Source: Phlyctochytrium arcticum | Taxonomy: Eukaryota; Chytridiomycota; Chytridiomycetes; Chytridiales; Chytridiaceae | Length of the DNA: 64,000 bases | Reading direction: 5' to 3' | Assembly (NCBI GenBank): GCA_025602905.1 | Contig: JAHLKI010000016.1 | Coordinates: 1 to 64,000 of the forward strand | Shown here: piece by piece, positions 50,801 through 62,000 of the stretch | Layout of the letters: each line of letters begins with the position of its first letter | Position numbering within the stretch: position 1 is the stretch's first letter | Program-made: the position numbers and the translations under genes | Notes under the pieces: model-generated | Databases searched by the model: none | Told to the model about the DNA's origin: nothing | What the model saw: only the letters and a program-made list of their open reading frames with translations

Positions 50801-52930
50801 GCCACGGAGGCTTGCAGAGTTGACAATTCTCGACGGGTAACGTCAAGTTCTTGCTGTACTTTTGTGAGCATAACAGCTGCCCCTTCATTTTTGGCATGCC
50901 ATTCCTGGAGGGCGGCAAGCTCTTGGCGAGTGCGCTGTAACTCTGATCCCATGTTCTCCTCAATCTCAGAACGCGCTTGTCGCGCAGCAGAGATCTCCTG
51001 TTGGAAAACTGTCCGTTCCTGAGAGATTTCGGAGCGCTCCCTTTCAATCTCACTTTCGCGTTCAGAAAGCATCCTTCGTTGTTGGTCGATCTGAGCTTCG
51101 CGTGACCGAACTTGCTCTTCCCAGCTGGCGTCCTTGCGCGCACTGTCTTCCAATAACTCTTGGCGAATTTGCTCTCGTTCAGTTTCAGCCGCAGTCAGTC
51201 GCGCTTTGAGGGATTCATTATCCCTTTGCAAACTATCCAGAGCGCCTTGACGCGCAGTCAGCTCTTGTCGGGTATCGTCCAAATTTTTCTGAATACTTTG
51301 CACGGCATTGGCTGCGTCCTCATTCGTGGCGCGCGACGCTTGTACCGCAGCGAGTTCTTGGCGGGTACGTTCCAACTCTGCGCGAGCAGCTGTACATTCA
51401 GAGTTGACATTTTCATAAATATCGCGCTGCTGCTGAAACGACCCACGCTCGTTCTGAATTGCAGTGCGCTCCTGCTCGAGCTCAATCTCACGTTCGAAAA
51501 GTGACTTTGTGCACTGGTCCACTTCTGCTTCACGTAAGCGAATCTGCTCTTTCAAGGCTTGGATGTCGGCATTCCGGGCCTCAAGCTCTTGGCTGTCTCC
51601 GGTACTGGTCGCATCGGGTGCATGTTCTGCACGGTGGGCAATTTCTTCCTGCAACTTCTGTTGGACTTGGTCCCTTTCAGTCTCTGCGGCGGTCAGACGC
51701 GCCGTCATTGATTCACGTTCCTTTAACATTTTTTCCAAAGCCCCCTGCCATTTTGAGGTCAATGTACTGATTTGTGTTTCGACCGCAACACGTTTGTTTC
51801 TCTCCTCTTCAATCTGATTTTGTGCACTTTGCAAGGATTGCTCCAAATCAGATGTTGGGAGAGGGTTAATGGCACGTTTTGAGAACTGGGCGACGGTGGG
51901 CTCAGGGGATTGCAAAGATGCTTCAGTCCACGCACTCGACTCATTGTTTTGAAAATCTCCGTAGGAGCCATTAACAAAGGACGAGGCTGCGGAGCCATTG
52001 GGTATTTGCTGAAAGCCAGGCGCATCGCTAAAACTGTGTAACGGAATCGGCTCCGAAAAATCTGCATCGTCGACCAGAAGGTCAGATTCATCTGCAACAG
52101 TGAACCCAGAGTCTTGGGGTGGGGGAGGAGGTTGCGTTACAGAGCCACTATTGTTGACACTGGTAATGCTATCACGGATTTGTTGCTGACGCATCTGCTC
52201 ATTGAACTCATGGGTCTGCTGTGAAGGGCCGTTGGGAGTACCGGCAGCACGTCGGATGAAACTCGTCATCCAACCTCCCAGCGATGGGCCATCCCTTTCT
52301 TTGGGCGATCCCTGACTACGCGGCGCCTCCTCCTCTGGTTGAGAATATTGGGAATAGTAGGAATTTGTGGTCGGTGGTAGAGACATTGGAGGTCCGTAAG
52401 ATGATGCAGGACTAGCCAGAGCAACACTATTAGCTTCAGAGTGCGGCGCCGGCGCCGATGCATCACTCGTCCGAGCCCGAGTTGTTGTCGTTAGCCCACC
52501 ATAGGCTTGTGGGGGAAGTGCACCCGGAGGTGGAGGTGGGAGACCATTAGTTGGACGAGCATAGCCAGGATCATGAACCGGTTCCAAAGACTCATTTCCA
52601 AACGATGCTCGCGAGGTTTGAATGTAGGGAGAAGAAAAATCTGTCGTCATTGTGGGGGGATGTCCGTTCAATCCTCCTGAGGCATCATTGGACGTCTGAG
52701 TACACCACACAAGTCAGTCAAAGCTTAAAACGAACGAAATATCTATGACATACCACTCCAACTCCAGAGGAGGGGATTTCTCCGACGGGCCTACCCCGAA
52801 ATTTGCTCAACTAATAACGGAAGAAAAACAAACGCATTTAGCACATTTTCTGCATGAGCTGTTGCATGCCATATCTTACCTTTTGTCGCGCAAGACGGAT
52901 CTTTTCTAGTCTTTGTTGTTCTGCGTCCAT
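47809..52930 (-). CDS. Large coiled-coil protein, golgin- or FBF1-like architecture
   Basis: Three exons, 52930-52880, 52810-52754 and 52695-47809, with introns of 69 and 58 bp, joining in phase to 1,664 residues. The start MDAEQQRLEKIRLARQKLSK is rebuilt by splicing and looks like the short basic helix that opens golgin-type proteins. About 280 residues of Ser/Pro/Gln-rich disorder follow, then ~800 residues of continuous heptad coiled coil rich in Ala, Arg, Glu and Gln (ADRATFSDREAKLQRM, ERAALVDREMRHKAAVEEF), and a basic Ser/His/Arg-rich tail. A repeat of about 21 residues occurs near the end (IEELGQTGRRGSFGSGN and DDLGQTGRRGSFGTGN), as do several GPS(L/T/M)-HDVQR units. A tether at the Golgi or at the basal body/transition fibres (FBF1-like) would both fit. 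Confidence 0.75.
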
Positions 52931-53847
52931 CGTAAAAGGTCTCAAACGGTTGATGAAAGAGACTACGAAGGTGTGCCGAATCCAGTCAGTTTCGGTTTGA
53001 CACTCGACAAGATTGTCGTGAAAACTGCTACCAGCTCAGTGAATGATGCCTGGGTCTTCCGGCTCAAGGCCAAGACGGTGAGAGATTGTAATGGAGAGAG
53101 ATGTGTGCGATGGTAGAGGGCAGATGGCGTGAGTTTGGCCAAATTCGCCAGGGCAAAGGGGATCAATTGACCATACGGACGTCACGTGGAGGGGTGCCTC
53201 TCCAAAGATCCTATAAAATCCCTTCAAAAAAGAAGGATAAGGCTAAAGGTAGTTACAATAACGGTCCGGCCTGAAATTAAGCTTTCCGGGGAATTTATCT
53301 AGCTACGGTAGCTAAAAATACGTCTGTTTTTCTGGGTCTCAGCTTGTCAGGACAAGAATTTCAAGAAATGGCGTAAGTCATCATAAAGATCTGGAACCGT
53401 TGCTAAACTGAATGCTGTATGGAATGAGATTGGATGGCTACCTGTGTCATAAACTCACTCACAGGGCCCTGGCCAAACATTTCGACACACATCTGATATG
53501 GGGCATCAGGCCGAGCGGTATGTTGCCCAATGCCCAGGATAGGAATGAAGATCTCAAGTTGAAAACGCATTGCACGGCTGGTAACATTTCAAAAGATAGC
53601 AAAAGAGACTGAGCAAAAGATTTATGTTCTAAGACCGGGATAGCCCAAGTCGAGTCTATTAACCAGCTGCTGTCCTGCAGCACCCAAAAAAAACGCAAAG
53701 AGGTGCGCAGATCACTACCAAAAACACAAAACAAAAATACACAGGGGAAAGAGAGGGTATGTCTATACAGAAAAGATACAAAATAAGAGGCACGAGATGT
53801 GGGGATGAGGAGAGAGTAGATGGGTTGAGGGAGAAGAGAGATCAGAC
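52931..53847. other. Intergenic region
   Basis: 5' flank of the coiled-coil gene and 3' flank of the fungalysin gene; no gene seen. Confidence 0.5.
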
Positions 53848-55650
53848 TTAGAAAGTCTTGGGGCAGTCTTCAGGGAGGGTGAAGTCGTCCTTACGGGCAG
53901 CAACAGCCTTGACACCGAGACCACGCTTGGCGAATCCGTTCCAGATCTCGCACTTGTGCTTGCCGTCGTAGCGGTTGACATCGGCCTGGAGAATGGCATC
54001 ACGGGCAGATCGGAAGGTGGGGTTGCAAGGCTGGAGAGGAAGAGCGTCGACAAGGAGCTGAGTAGCGACAATGTTGCCGTGTTCGGTGGTAGCGTCAAAG
54101 ACGTTGTTGGAGAATCCGGTCTTCTCGACCAAGTTCCAGTAGATCTCGTTCCAGATGGAGGTCCAGAGCTCACCAATGGCGTGGACTTCGTTGCGGGTGG
54201 CGAGGACAGAGTACATGAGAGGGTTGGTCTTGGTGCTGGTGGAGTAGGGGTAGGTTCGGATACCGGCGGGGTCACCCATCACGTAGTCGCCAAGGACAAC
54301 GTCGTCGTTGCGGGTGCTGGTAGCGGTGCGGGTCAAGAAGATGGAGAGCGTGTCACCCCAGCCCTCACCCATACCACCAGCCTCGGTGGTCTGGAGGCAG
54401 TTGGAGTTGGCAGGTCCACCAGTCATGCGGTTGGTGAGGCCGTGAGCGTACTCGTGAACTCCGATGCCGTTCTCGAGAGATGCGTCGCGCTTGGGAGTGG
54501 TCTGGGTGAAGATGAACATGTTCATGGTGGGGCGCTGACCATCGGGAGGAGTAGCAAAGTTGGCGTTGTTGGTACCGGAGGGGTTCTGGGTGTAAACGTA
54601 GACGGGGTCACCGCCCTTGCCTCCCTTGCCAAAGTTGTCGGACTGGAAGTTGCCGGCTGCCTCGGTGAATCCGTACTGGTAGAGGAAGTCGTGCATGGAG
54701 TTGGTAACGTAAAAGTTGTTGGCAATGGAAATCTTCTTGTTGTCACCGATGGTGGGCTCCTTGGTGGCATCCCAGTTGTAGAGGTACTCGTTGTTGCTGG
54801 CCTTGAGAGTCTCGGTGGATGAGCCGCGACCGTAGTAGACGTAGGCGTTGTTACCCTTGGTTTCGGCGTACTCGGTGGTTGCGTCCTTGTGCCAGCCGTT
54901 GGGGGAAGCCTTGGCGATGGCGGGGTCCGTGACGGTCGTAATGCCGTTGAGGGGGTTGGTCTTGCGGAAGTCGACGACGCGGTACTTGGCATCGTGAACC
55001 CAGTTGTTGACGGCGACAATGTTTCCAGTGACTGCAGAGACGTCGACAGAGTACCACTTGAGATCAGCAGCGCCGAGCTCGGATTGCAACTGGAAGGTGT
55101 GGACAAACTCGAGGGCACCGTCCTCGTTCTCAACGTAGCGGGTGGTGGGCTCAATCTCGTTCTTCTTGACTCCGAGGGTCTTCTCGGCGGTGGCAATGGC
55201 ATCCTCGACCTTGACCTTGACAGCGGGCTCGTCAACTGGTGGGGGGGCGAGGTTCTTGCCGGTGGGGAAAGAGTGTCCGAAAGAGATGACTTTGCCGTTC
55301 TTGATGGAGACGTTGGCGACCTGGTTGGCGACTGGCTTTCCGTTGATCAAGCGAGCAGCGTAGATGTGGTGGACTCCGTTGGTGGCAGTGACTTCGTTGG
55401 TGATTGTGAGCTCTTCAATGTCGACGCCAGTCTTGGATGCAATGAGACCGAGGGCAACTTCCGAGTCGGGGACGGCAATCAAGTTGGGGGGCAATGGGGC
55501 ACCGTTTTGGCCAAAGGTCTCGTAGGCGGGTTGACGGTGGAAGGTGGGGAGAGCGGCGACTTGTTGAGCAGGGGCCGGAGCGGCGTAAGCGCTGAGGGCA
55601 GAGGAAGAGAGGACGGCTGCGGCCAGCGCAGTGGTGGTGAACTTGACCAT
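53848..55650 (-). CDS. Secreted M36 fungalysin metalloprotease
   Basis: 600 residues in one exon. The signal peptide MVKFTTTALAAAVLSSSALS ends near AYAAPAP. An FTP inhibitory propeptide follows, with the HIYAARLINGKPVANQVANV segment at about residues 93-112. The M36 catalytic domain carries the zinc site GVHEYAHGLTNRM (His399 and His403, with Glu400 catalytic) and the third ligand Glu429 in GGMGEGWGD. The conserved NWVHDAKY and NNFYVTNSMHDFLYQYGF blocks are present, and all catalytic residues are intact. Fungalysins digest extracellular protein such as keratin, elastin and collagen, and are strongly expanded in some chytrids. The start is the only Met giving a proper signal peptide. A TATA box lies about 210 bp upstream. 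Confidence 0.95.
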   Translation of the reverse strand: MVKFTTTALAAAVLSSSALSAYAAPAPAQQVAALPTFHRQPAYETFGQNGAPLPPNLIAVPDSEVALGLIASKTGVDIEELTITNEVTATNGVHHIYAARLINGKPVANQVANVSIKNGKVISFGHSFPTGKNLAPPPVDEPAVKVKVEDAIATAEKTLGVKKNEIEPTTRYVENEDGALEFVHTFQLQSELGAADLKWYSVDVSAVTGNIVAVNNWVHDAKYRVVDFRKTNPLNGITTVTDPAIAKASPNGWHKDATTEYAETKGNNAYVYYGRGSSTETLKASNNEYLYNWDATKEPTIGDNKKISIANNFYVTNSMHDFLYQYGFTEAAGNFQSDNFGKGGKGGDPVYVYTQNPSGTNNANFATPPDGQRPTMNMFIFTQTTPKRDASLENGIGVHEYAHGLTNRMTGGPANSNCLQTTEAGGMGEGWGDTLSIFLTRTATSTRNDDVVLGDYVMGDPAGIRTYPYSTSTKTNPLMYSVLATRNEVHAIGELWTSIWNEIYWNLVEKTGFSNNVFDATTEHGNIVATQLLVDALPLQPCNPTFRSARDAILQADVNRYDGKHKCEIWNGFAKRGLGVKAVAARKDDFTLPEDCPKTF

Positions 55651-55742
55651 CTTGAGATGTGTAAAAGTGGTAGTGGTAGTAGTTTGGTAGTGATGAAGAA
55701 CTCGACAGCAGAGGGGTAGCTGATAGAAGGTCTATATGAGGT

Positions 55743-55866
55743 GGGGGGGGGGGGGGGGGTGTCTGGCTAGCAGATGATGAGAAGGTAGCTGCCCTTGCTG
55801 AACGAGTAGGGTGGGTTGGTTGGTTGAAGGAAGGGAGAGGGAGCAGCGATGCCGGCCTTTATAAAG
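55743..55866 (-). promoter_or_regulatory. Fungalysin promoter region
   Basis: On the minus strand, CCCTTTATAAAGG (TATA box at about 55859-55866) is followed downstream by a homopolymer read as C17 (55743-55759 as G on the plus strand), about 93 bp before the ATG. The TATA position fits a core promoter with a ~180-bp leader. Confidence 0.55.
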
Positions 55867-55869
55867 GGT

Positions 55870-58800
55870 CGGCGGCTGGACGGGTATCAATCAGCATCTT
55901 GAGATTCCTAGTAGGACACTCACATTGCGCGTACGACGCGTCGGAAAAGTAGTGCATGCAGTCTGGTCTGGAAGGACCTGATCAGAACTTCGACCGGTCG
56001 CGATCACCGCGGCGCCATGACTTTGGGCAGCGTGGATGTCCTTACTCATCTGGCCGGGCGGGCTCTCCCAGTGTCGACCACTGCGGCGGGCAGATCTGGG
56101 TAAGACTAAGGGAAAGTGTGCTCTAAATTCTGTGCCACGGCGAACAACCAGCGACGCGTCTCCCCGATCAGCGATTCATCTTTTACCTCTACACCAACAA
56201 TTGCTCTCGCAGGAAATATAAGATATCCGTATTCATCGTATGACTTGACATCTTGGCATCTTGTCGATGGCGATTTTTTGTGTTGAGCTTAGATCTAAAA
56301 ATGGGTGAATATCTGATGATTGCGACTTTTCACCGGAAAAAAAACCTTTTCGAAAACCCAGGAGTATATATATATGGCATGAACGAATTTAACAATTGGA
56401 CCGGATTCCAGTTACAACATTAGTAAATTTTATTTGAGCTGTGAGACACACCGCTCACAAGCACAGGAACATGACTTGCGGCATTTGTCTCAAGATCTTA
56501 CCAGAAAACGCATTGCCGTGGTGGGCGAGCAACTGGCAACTGCTTGTCAAAAATGCGCATTTCCCTTGATCAATCAAGGGAGATGGGACAGTCTGACTGA
56601 CATTTGCCACTGCGACCTGTCTGCGATGGAAAATGTTGACACTCTGTCAACAATCATTCACCAAATTTGGCAGACAGCTCTCAGACTTCCAAAACCTCCA
56701 GGAAATTCAGGAATCACAGGCCGGAACAGGATCCGCACAACCCTTCATGTTTAATTAGTCCTTGCCATCCCGAATGCTTCAAAAACTCGGTGAATACCAA
56801 CCGCAAGTCTGTGCCATTGTGGTGCTGATGTTCAAGATTGCCCTTTATTATTCCTTGGGTCGGTAGCGACTGCGCAATTTCAACCGGTGGTACAACCCTA
56901 CTTTCGAATGTTCGAAATTGTTGTTGCCGTTTCGGCCGCCCCGAGAAAATAAGCACACCTTTTCGGACCAAAGAAAGTCACACTTCCAAAAACTTCAAGC
57001 AGAAAATACCATATCGCAAGTTTCATTCAAAGCTTGATTCAAAGCAATCGGATTGCGAGGCAAACTGTAAACCCGCTGAATGTCATCAGACATTCTGCAT
57101 ATCGCTTGCAAGTCGTGAACAGCAGATCTGCCCCCAAAAAATTGGTCCATCACCCGTCTTGATTCGTGGCAAGGCACTGTCCTGTGTGTCAAACCAAATT
57201 CATGGCAAGAGCTGTTCAAATCCAAGGCAGCAATTGACTTGCCGGTGACTTGCCTCTGGGCGTGGTTGATCAGGCCCGGCAAACTGGTGTATTCGAGTTC
57301 GCAATGAGATGTACTCGAGTACATCAGTGGCCGCCAGGCCAGTCAATGGTCAACCACAAATTTCCGATGGCAAGCAGAAACTTCAAACTCTGACTTTCGA
57401 CTGATTCACTACAATTTCACTTGCTGGTTCGCTTGCAAAATGCGCCGTTTGCTGGTGTTGGCTCACTCCGCCTTGTCGGTCGCGGATATACAACAAGTCG
57501 ATTTCTGGGAGACTGATGATCAGTGGATATCACATTTCTATCGCATCACCCATAGATTTGCAAACTCATGTCGCAATTGATTTCTATCGCTCATCTCATC
57601 GACTCATCCGCCAGAACACTTTTTTGAGTTTTTGTTGTGCCTGTCGGAGTTTTGATATAAGCACTTGAATTGACCGTCGACTGAGTAAATCAAAGACTAT
57701 GAGCATCAGGCCTCTTTTGCCTTCACATAGTCACATTAGTAAAAGTCGACAATGGCCAACAATGGTCATTTGGGACACGTGAGATACCTTTTAACAGTGT
57801 ATGTTTATTCTGATGTCAGATTGTGCCCGGACAAGATCTTGGGCGTTGCTGGTCTTCCACGAGCTGCGTGATATACTCCGGCGTAACCCCGCAGCCGCCT
57901 CTAATGGCGCAATTGACCCTTTCATATTGGCAACGTTTTTTTCCACAGCCTCCAAAGCAATTCCAGTGCGGAAGCGGCCTGCATGCAGGATGGAAATTCC
58001 TAGAGATTTGAAAACACTGAAAATGATAATGATGATTCGGGCAAGATGAGCGGAGATGAGATGGGAACGGCAGAACACTACTCGAGTACATGCGTGCGTG
58101 AATTGGGGTATGAAGCAAGGTATCGGCAGAGTTGCAGGCTTCGATTGCCGTGAATATCATGTGCTTGAAATGGAATGTTGCATCCTATTTCCAGCGCCCC
58201 CGATCTCTAATACCAAATAGGAACTGATCTCATGAAGTTGAGCCGAATGCCCTGGGATGCATGGAAAGGCTGACCGAAGTTTCCTCGAGTACAAGTAGAA
58301 CATGATCCCTGATAAGACCCTTTATCGAATTTCGAAGAGTTTGATCCAGCAACATACATGAACACAGAATACCACGTCCTTGACTACTCCGGATTTTACA
58401 CATACTCGAGTATTTACGGCATCACATTGGAGTATCATTTTTGTAATTGAAGTTTATCCCAGCTTTGGCGGTCCCTTCAAATGCATAATTCACCGTCGAT
58501 TCTTCCCGATGTCCATTCATTCCGGTTATCATTTGGGCTTACGATAATACGAGTACGATCTTGCATCAATTAGGCACGATCAAAATGTTTACTCGAGTAT
58601 CATAGATTCTCCCCACTCCCGCCACCTACTCGGATCAAAATGGAACATACCGTCGGAACTAAAAAGATCGGGGAAGCAGGATCATTGATAATCGTAGGAG
58701 CGGGAGTGATACCTGAGGGGATCAACATCAGGGCTAAATGTATTTGCGAGCAGGGTACCATGGACCTCTGGTACATTGCACAATTTCGATCTTTATAAGA

Positions 58801-59027
58801 TCAGGGACTTGTTAAATTGTTGCAAATTTCGGAATGTGTGTGTTTTTTCCGTAAGGGCTGTGGATGAGGGTTAATAAAAATTAGGCTTGCGCGTGGAATT
58901 TATGATAAACAACATGTGATCAACAATCGATGTTGCATGTACAGGCTAATTAACGATACATAGGTTTTGGAACAAGTGGAAGAGACGTGTGAGAAAAATG
59001 AAGAGAACTGAGAGCAAACTGCAGGAT
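55870..59027. other. 3.2-kb intergenic region
   Basis: Short frames near 56434-56754 and 56838-57248 show no family features and overlap frames on the other strand. The distinctive content is the TACTCGAGTA palindrome cluster at 57312-58599. Confidence 0.5.
57312..58599. promoter_or_regulatory. Cluster of TACTCGAGTA palindromes
   Basis: Perfect 10-bp palindromes occur at 57312-57321, 58079-58088, 58403-58412 and 58590-58599, plus a one-mismatch copy near 58282 (TCCTCGAGTA). A fifth perfect copy lies far away at 29099. The CTCGAG core suggests a dimeric (bZIP- or bHLH-like) binding site. Confidence 0.55.
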
Positions 59028-62000
59028 TTAGGATGGCTTCGGTGACTTGGAGACCATTCCAAAGACGTGTGTTACTCCAAAGTCGGGTGAGGATTGATGA
59101 CGGGTTTGCTGAATGATGGTGGAGAGGTGATGTTGAGGAACGCTGCTCCCTGGACCTGGGGAAGGTACACAGGCTGGTGAACTTCCTCTCAGCAGTGTGC
59201 GACGGAGATCAGTTGCACGGGTAGAAGGCGGGTTGGTTGATGGGAGTGGAGAGCGAGCTGCAGGTGGGGCAGATGGGATAACCGGTGGTGCACGGGGAGC
59301 GACCGGGGCGGAGGAGTCTGTAGCATGGGTTTCTGAGTAGCCTTCATCGCGGGACAGTTGACGCTGAAGTTGTTGTTGCAAATGGTAGGCTAATGACTGA
59401 GGATTGTATTCCAGATGTTGTGAGTGAACCGACCCCGTCGCAGCGCTCGAGAAGATTTGTCCAGCATCACTCATGTTTCGCATCGCAGGAAAGTCTTCGG
59501 GGGATCCTACTCGGCTAGGCACTCGACTGCTGCGTCCGCTACTCGACCGATTACTACCTCCGGCATCGCTGTTCCCGTTCCCGCCGCCATTGCGACTGCC
59601 CCCACCACCACTATTTCGACTCAGAGAACCTGTTGCGCTCGACCGTCCGTCGCGCTGCTTTTTATATGATCGAAGAGTAGAACTCAGGTCGTTGATGGCT
59701 GATACTGGGCTACTCCGGTCCTGAGCTACGCTCAAAACCGGCCCACCTGGCAATCGGCGCTGCCCAGTTGGACTGCGCATCCATTTGGGAGGAGCCTCTC
59801 CTGCGGCAATATTGAAGTAGTCAGTTCCATCCAACTCATGCTTGCCGTGGCCTGGAGAAATTGGCTTCATGATCCCATATTTCCACAGTGTCTCGGTCAG
59901 CATTTCCCTCGTCACTGGTTTGGTTATTGCTTCATTAAACCCGGCTTTGCGCAGCGTAGCGAGGGATTCGGTATCTAGACGGTGCCCTGTGACAGCTATC
60001 AGAGGTCCTATATCGGATGCGGCTCGCATAGAGCGAATTCGTGATGCAGCAATCTATCAAGCAATGAAACTATGAATTTCTCATGCATCATAGTTGGGCC
60101 CACGTAGTAACAAACTTACATCGCCATCCATATTCGCCATCTCCAAATCCATGTAAATGAGCGCAAACCTTTGTCCGGTCGCACACAATGCGATAGCGTC
60201 TGACCCATCCGCAGCCTCAACTATATCCCGTCCCGGTAGAATCCGCATCAAGGTTTTTCTCAATACAGCGCGCGAAATGGGGTTATCGTCAACTACCAAA
60301 ATCGGAGATTCATTTGCCATGACATGTCTCATTGGCCGTCGGGATGTTCCACTGGGTGTGGTAGAGTTATCACTGGTCCCTCCACCGCGTTGAAGATTTG
60401 AAGATGGGGTCATGCGTGGAGAACCGGCGCTTTCGCGAGCAGTCACGTAGCTGTCCGTCATGTGGGGGGGACTCTTGTGCCGAGGGAATCCATCCGACGG
60501 TGGAGGACTGACTCCGTAATTGGAGAATGGTCCACTGGCCGAACTGCCTAAACTGCCACCTCCTCTCCTCATGCTACTGCTTATAGCTGGAGCATCAGAG
60601 TCGTATACAATCATGTCGGGAGCCGGACCGGTTGATTCTATGAGCCCATATGTAGTCAAGATATGCGCCAACATGTCTTTGGTAACAGGCTTCAAAACCA
60701 TGTCGTTGATTCCTGCCTGATACAGAGCCTCATGCCGGATTACGTTGTTGGCCGTGGTTAAAACAATGGGAAATGTACAGCCCTCGCGACGGAGGCGGGT
60801 TGCCGTGTCCTATTTAAGCATATTAGTACTCCAGTTAAATAAATCCAAAAAGCGAGGAAACGTCTACCATCCCAGTCATTTGCGGCATTTGCATATCCAT
60901 AAGGACCAAGTCAAAGCGCTGCGCAAGACACATCTCGAGCGCCTGAGACCCATCAGTGGCTTCATGCCGGCTAATGTGCGGGTATTTGGTCAGCATTCGC
61001 AAAAGAATCGCTCTTGAAATCGATGAATCGTCGACAATCAAGACAGCATGGGTTACTTCGGGGATGTCGGGTTTGAAGGAAAGAGGGTACTGTGGTTCTG
61101 GGTTTTCTATATGAGCTTTGGTGGGTATGGGAGCGCTTACAACGAATTCGTCAACGTCTTGAGTGTTCGTTTCAGATTCGGTCGCGGGTGGTGTAACTTC
61201 GGCGATGTTGGATATAGGTGCGGTGTCCATGCCACTCGTACTTCTAGCGTCAAGTTGCCTGGTTACGCGGGGAAGGGAAACTGCTGGTGATTCACCAGGC
61301 AAAGCTTGGTAATCTTTAGAGCGCCTTCGCAAGCTTGCAATGGAAAGTCGACGCCGATTCAAGTCTTTGGCGGGTGAGAGCAACGTCTCGGCCACATTTC
61401 CTGCCGCGTCAGTAAATTGACGTAGTAATGGGGGCCGGGCTGATCCGCCGGGCGAGGAGATACAATCGTGCGATATTTGCTGCATCTGGAGCGACTCACC
61501 CGCCACATGATCAGATCCATTGGGGAATCCGGACATTGAAGCGGCAAACGACGGTTGATTGTCTGGCCGTCCCATTGGAAAATGATCCTCCTGTTGATGA
61601 TGCTGTTCCAATTCTTGCTCCCGCTGTAATTGCTCTTGCTGATGGATTCTGGCCAACGTAAGTGTTCCAATCGGAGGGGCGACCATGCTAAACCCATGCC
61701 CACCCGTTCGATCCCGACCATGCCCATGAGCCGTTCCTCGCTCGACTTTGACCGGTATCTTGAATGAAAACACTGTTCCGCGTCCACTTTGCCCAAAAAC
61801 AACAACCCGCCCCCCTACACAGCGAGCAAACCCGCTCGCGACGGCTAGAGACAGGTCGGCCGATGCGACGCTGCTGCCAGTGGAAGTCGTGTGTGCGTAA
61901 GGTCGGAGAAGCGCGTCCGCTTGAGGATGCTCTAGAACCCAGTCTGTGACTGTTATAGACATGTCGATATCAACCGTGTCGGTCTGGGATGCCGCGTTGG

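Noticed and set aside
56434..57248. Two plus-strand frames in the intergenic gap before the hybrid kinase
   Set aside because: No family features, no splice-supported extension, and overlapping frames of similar length on the other strand.
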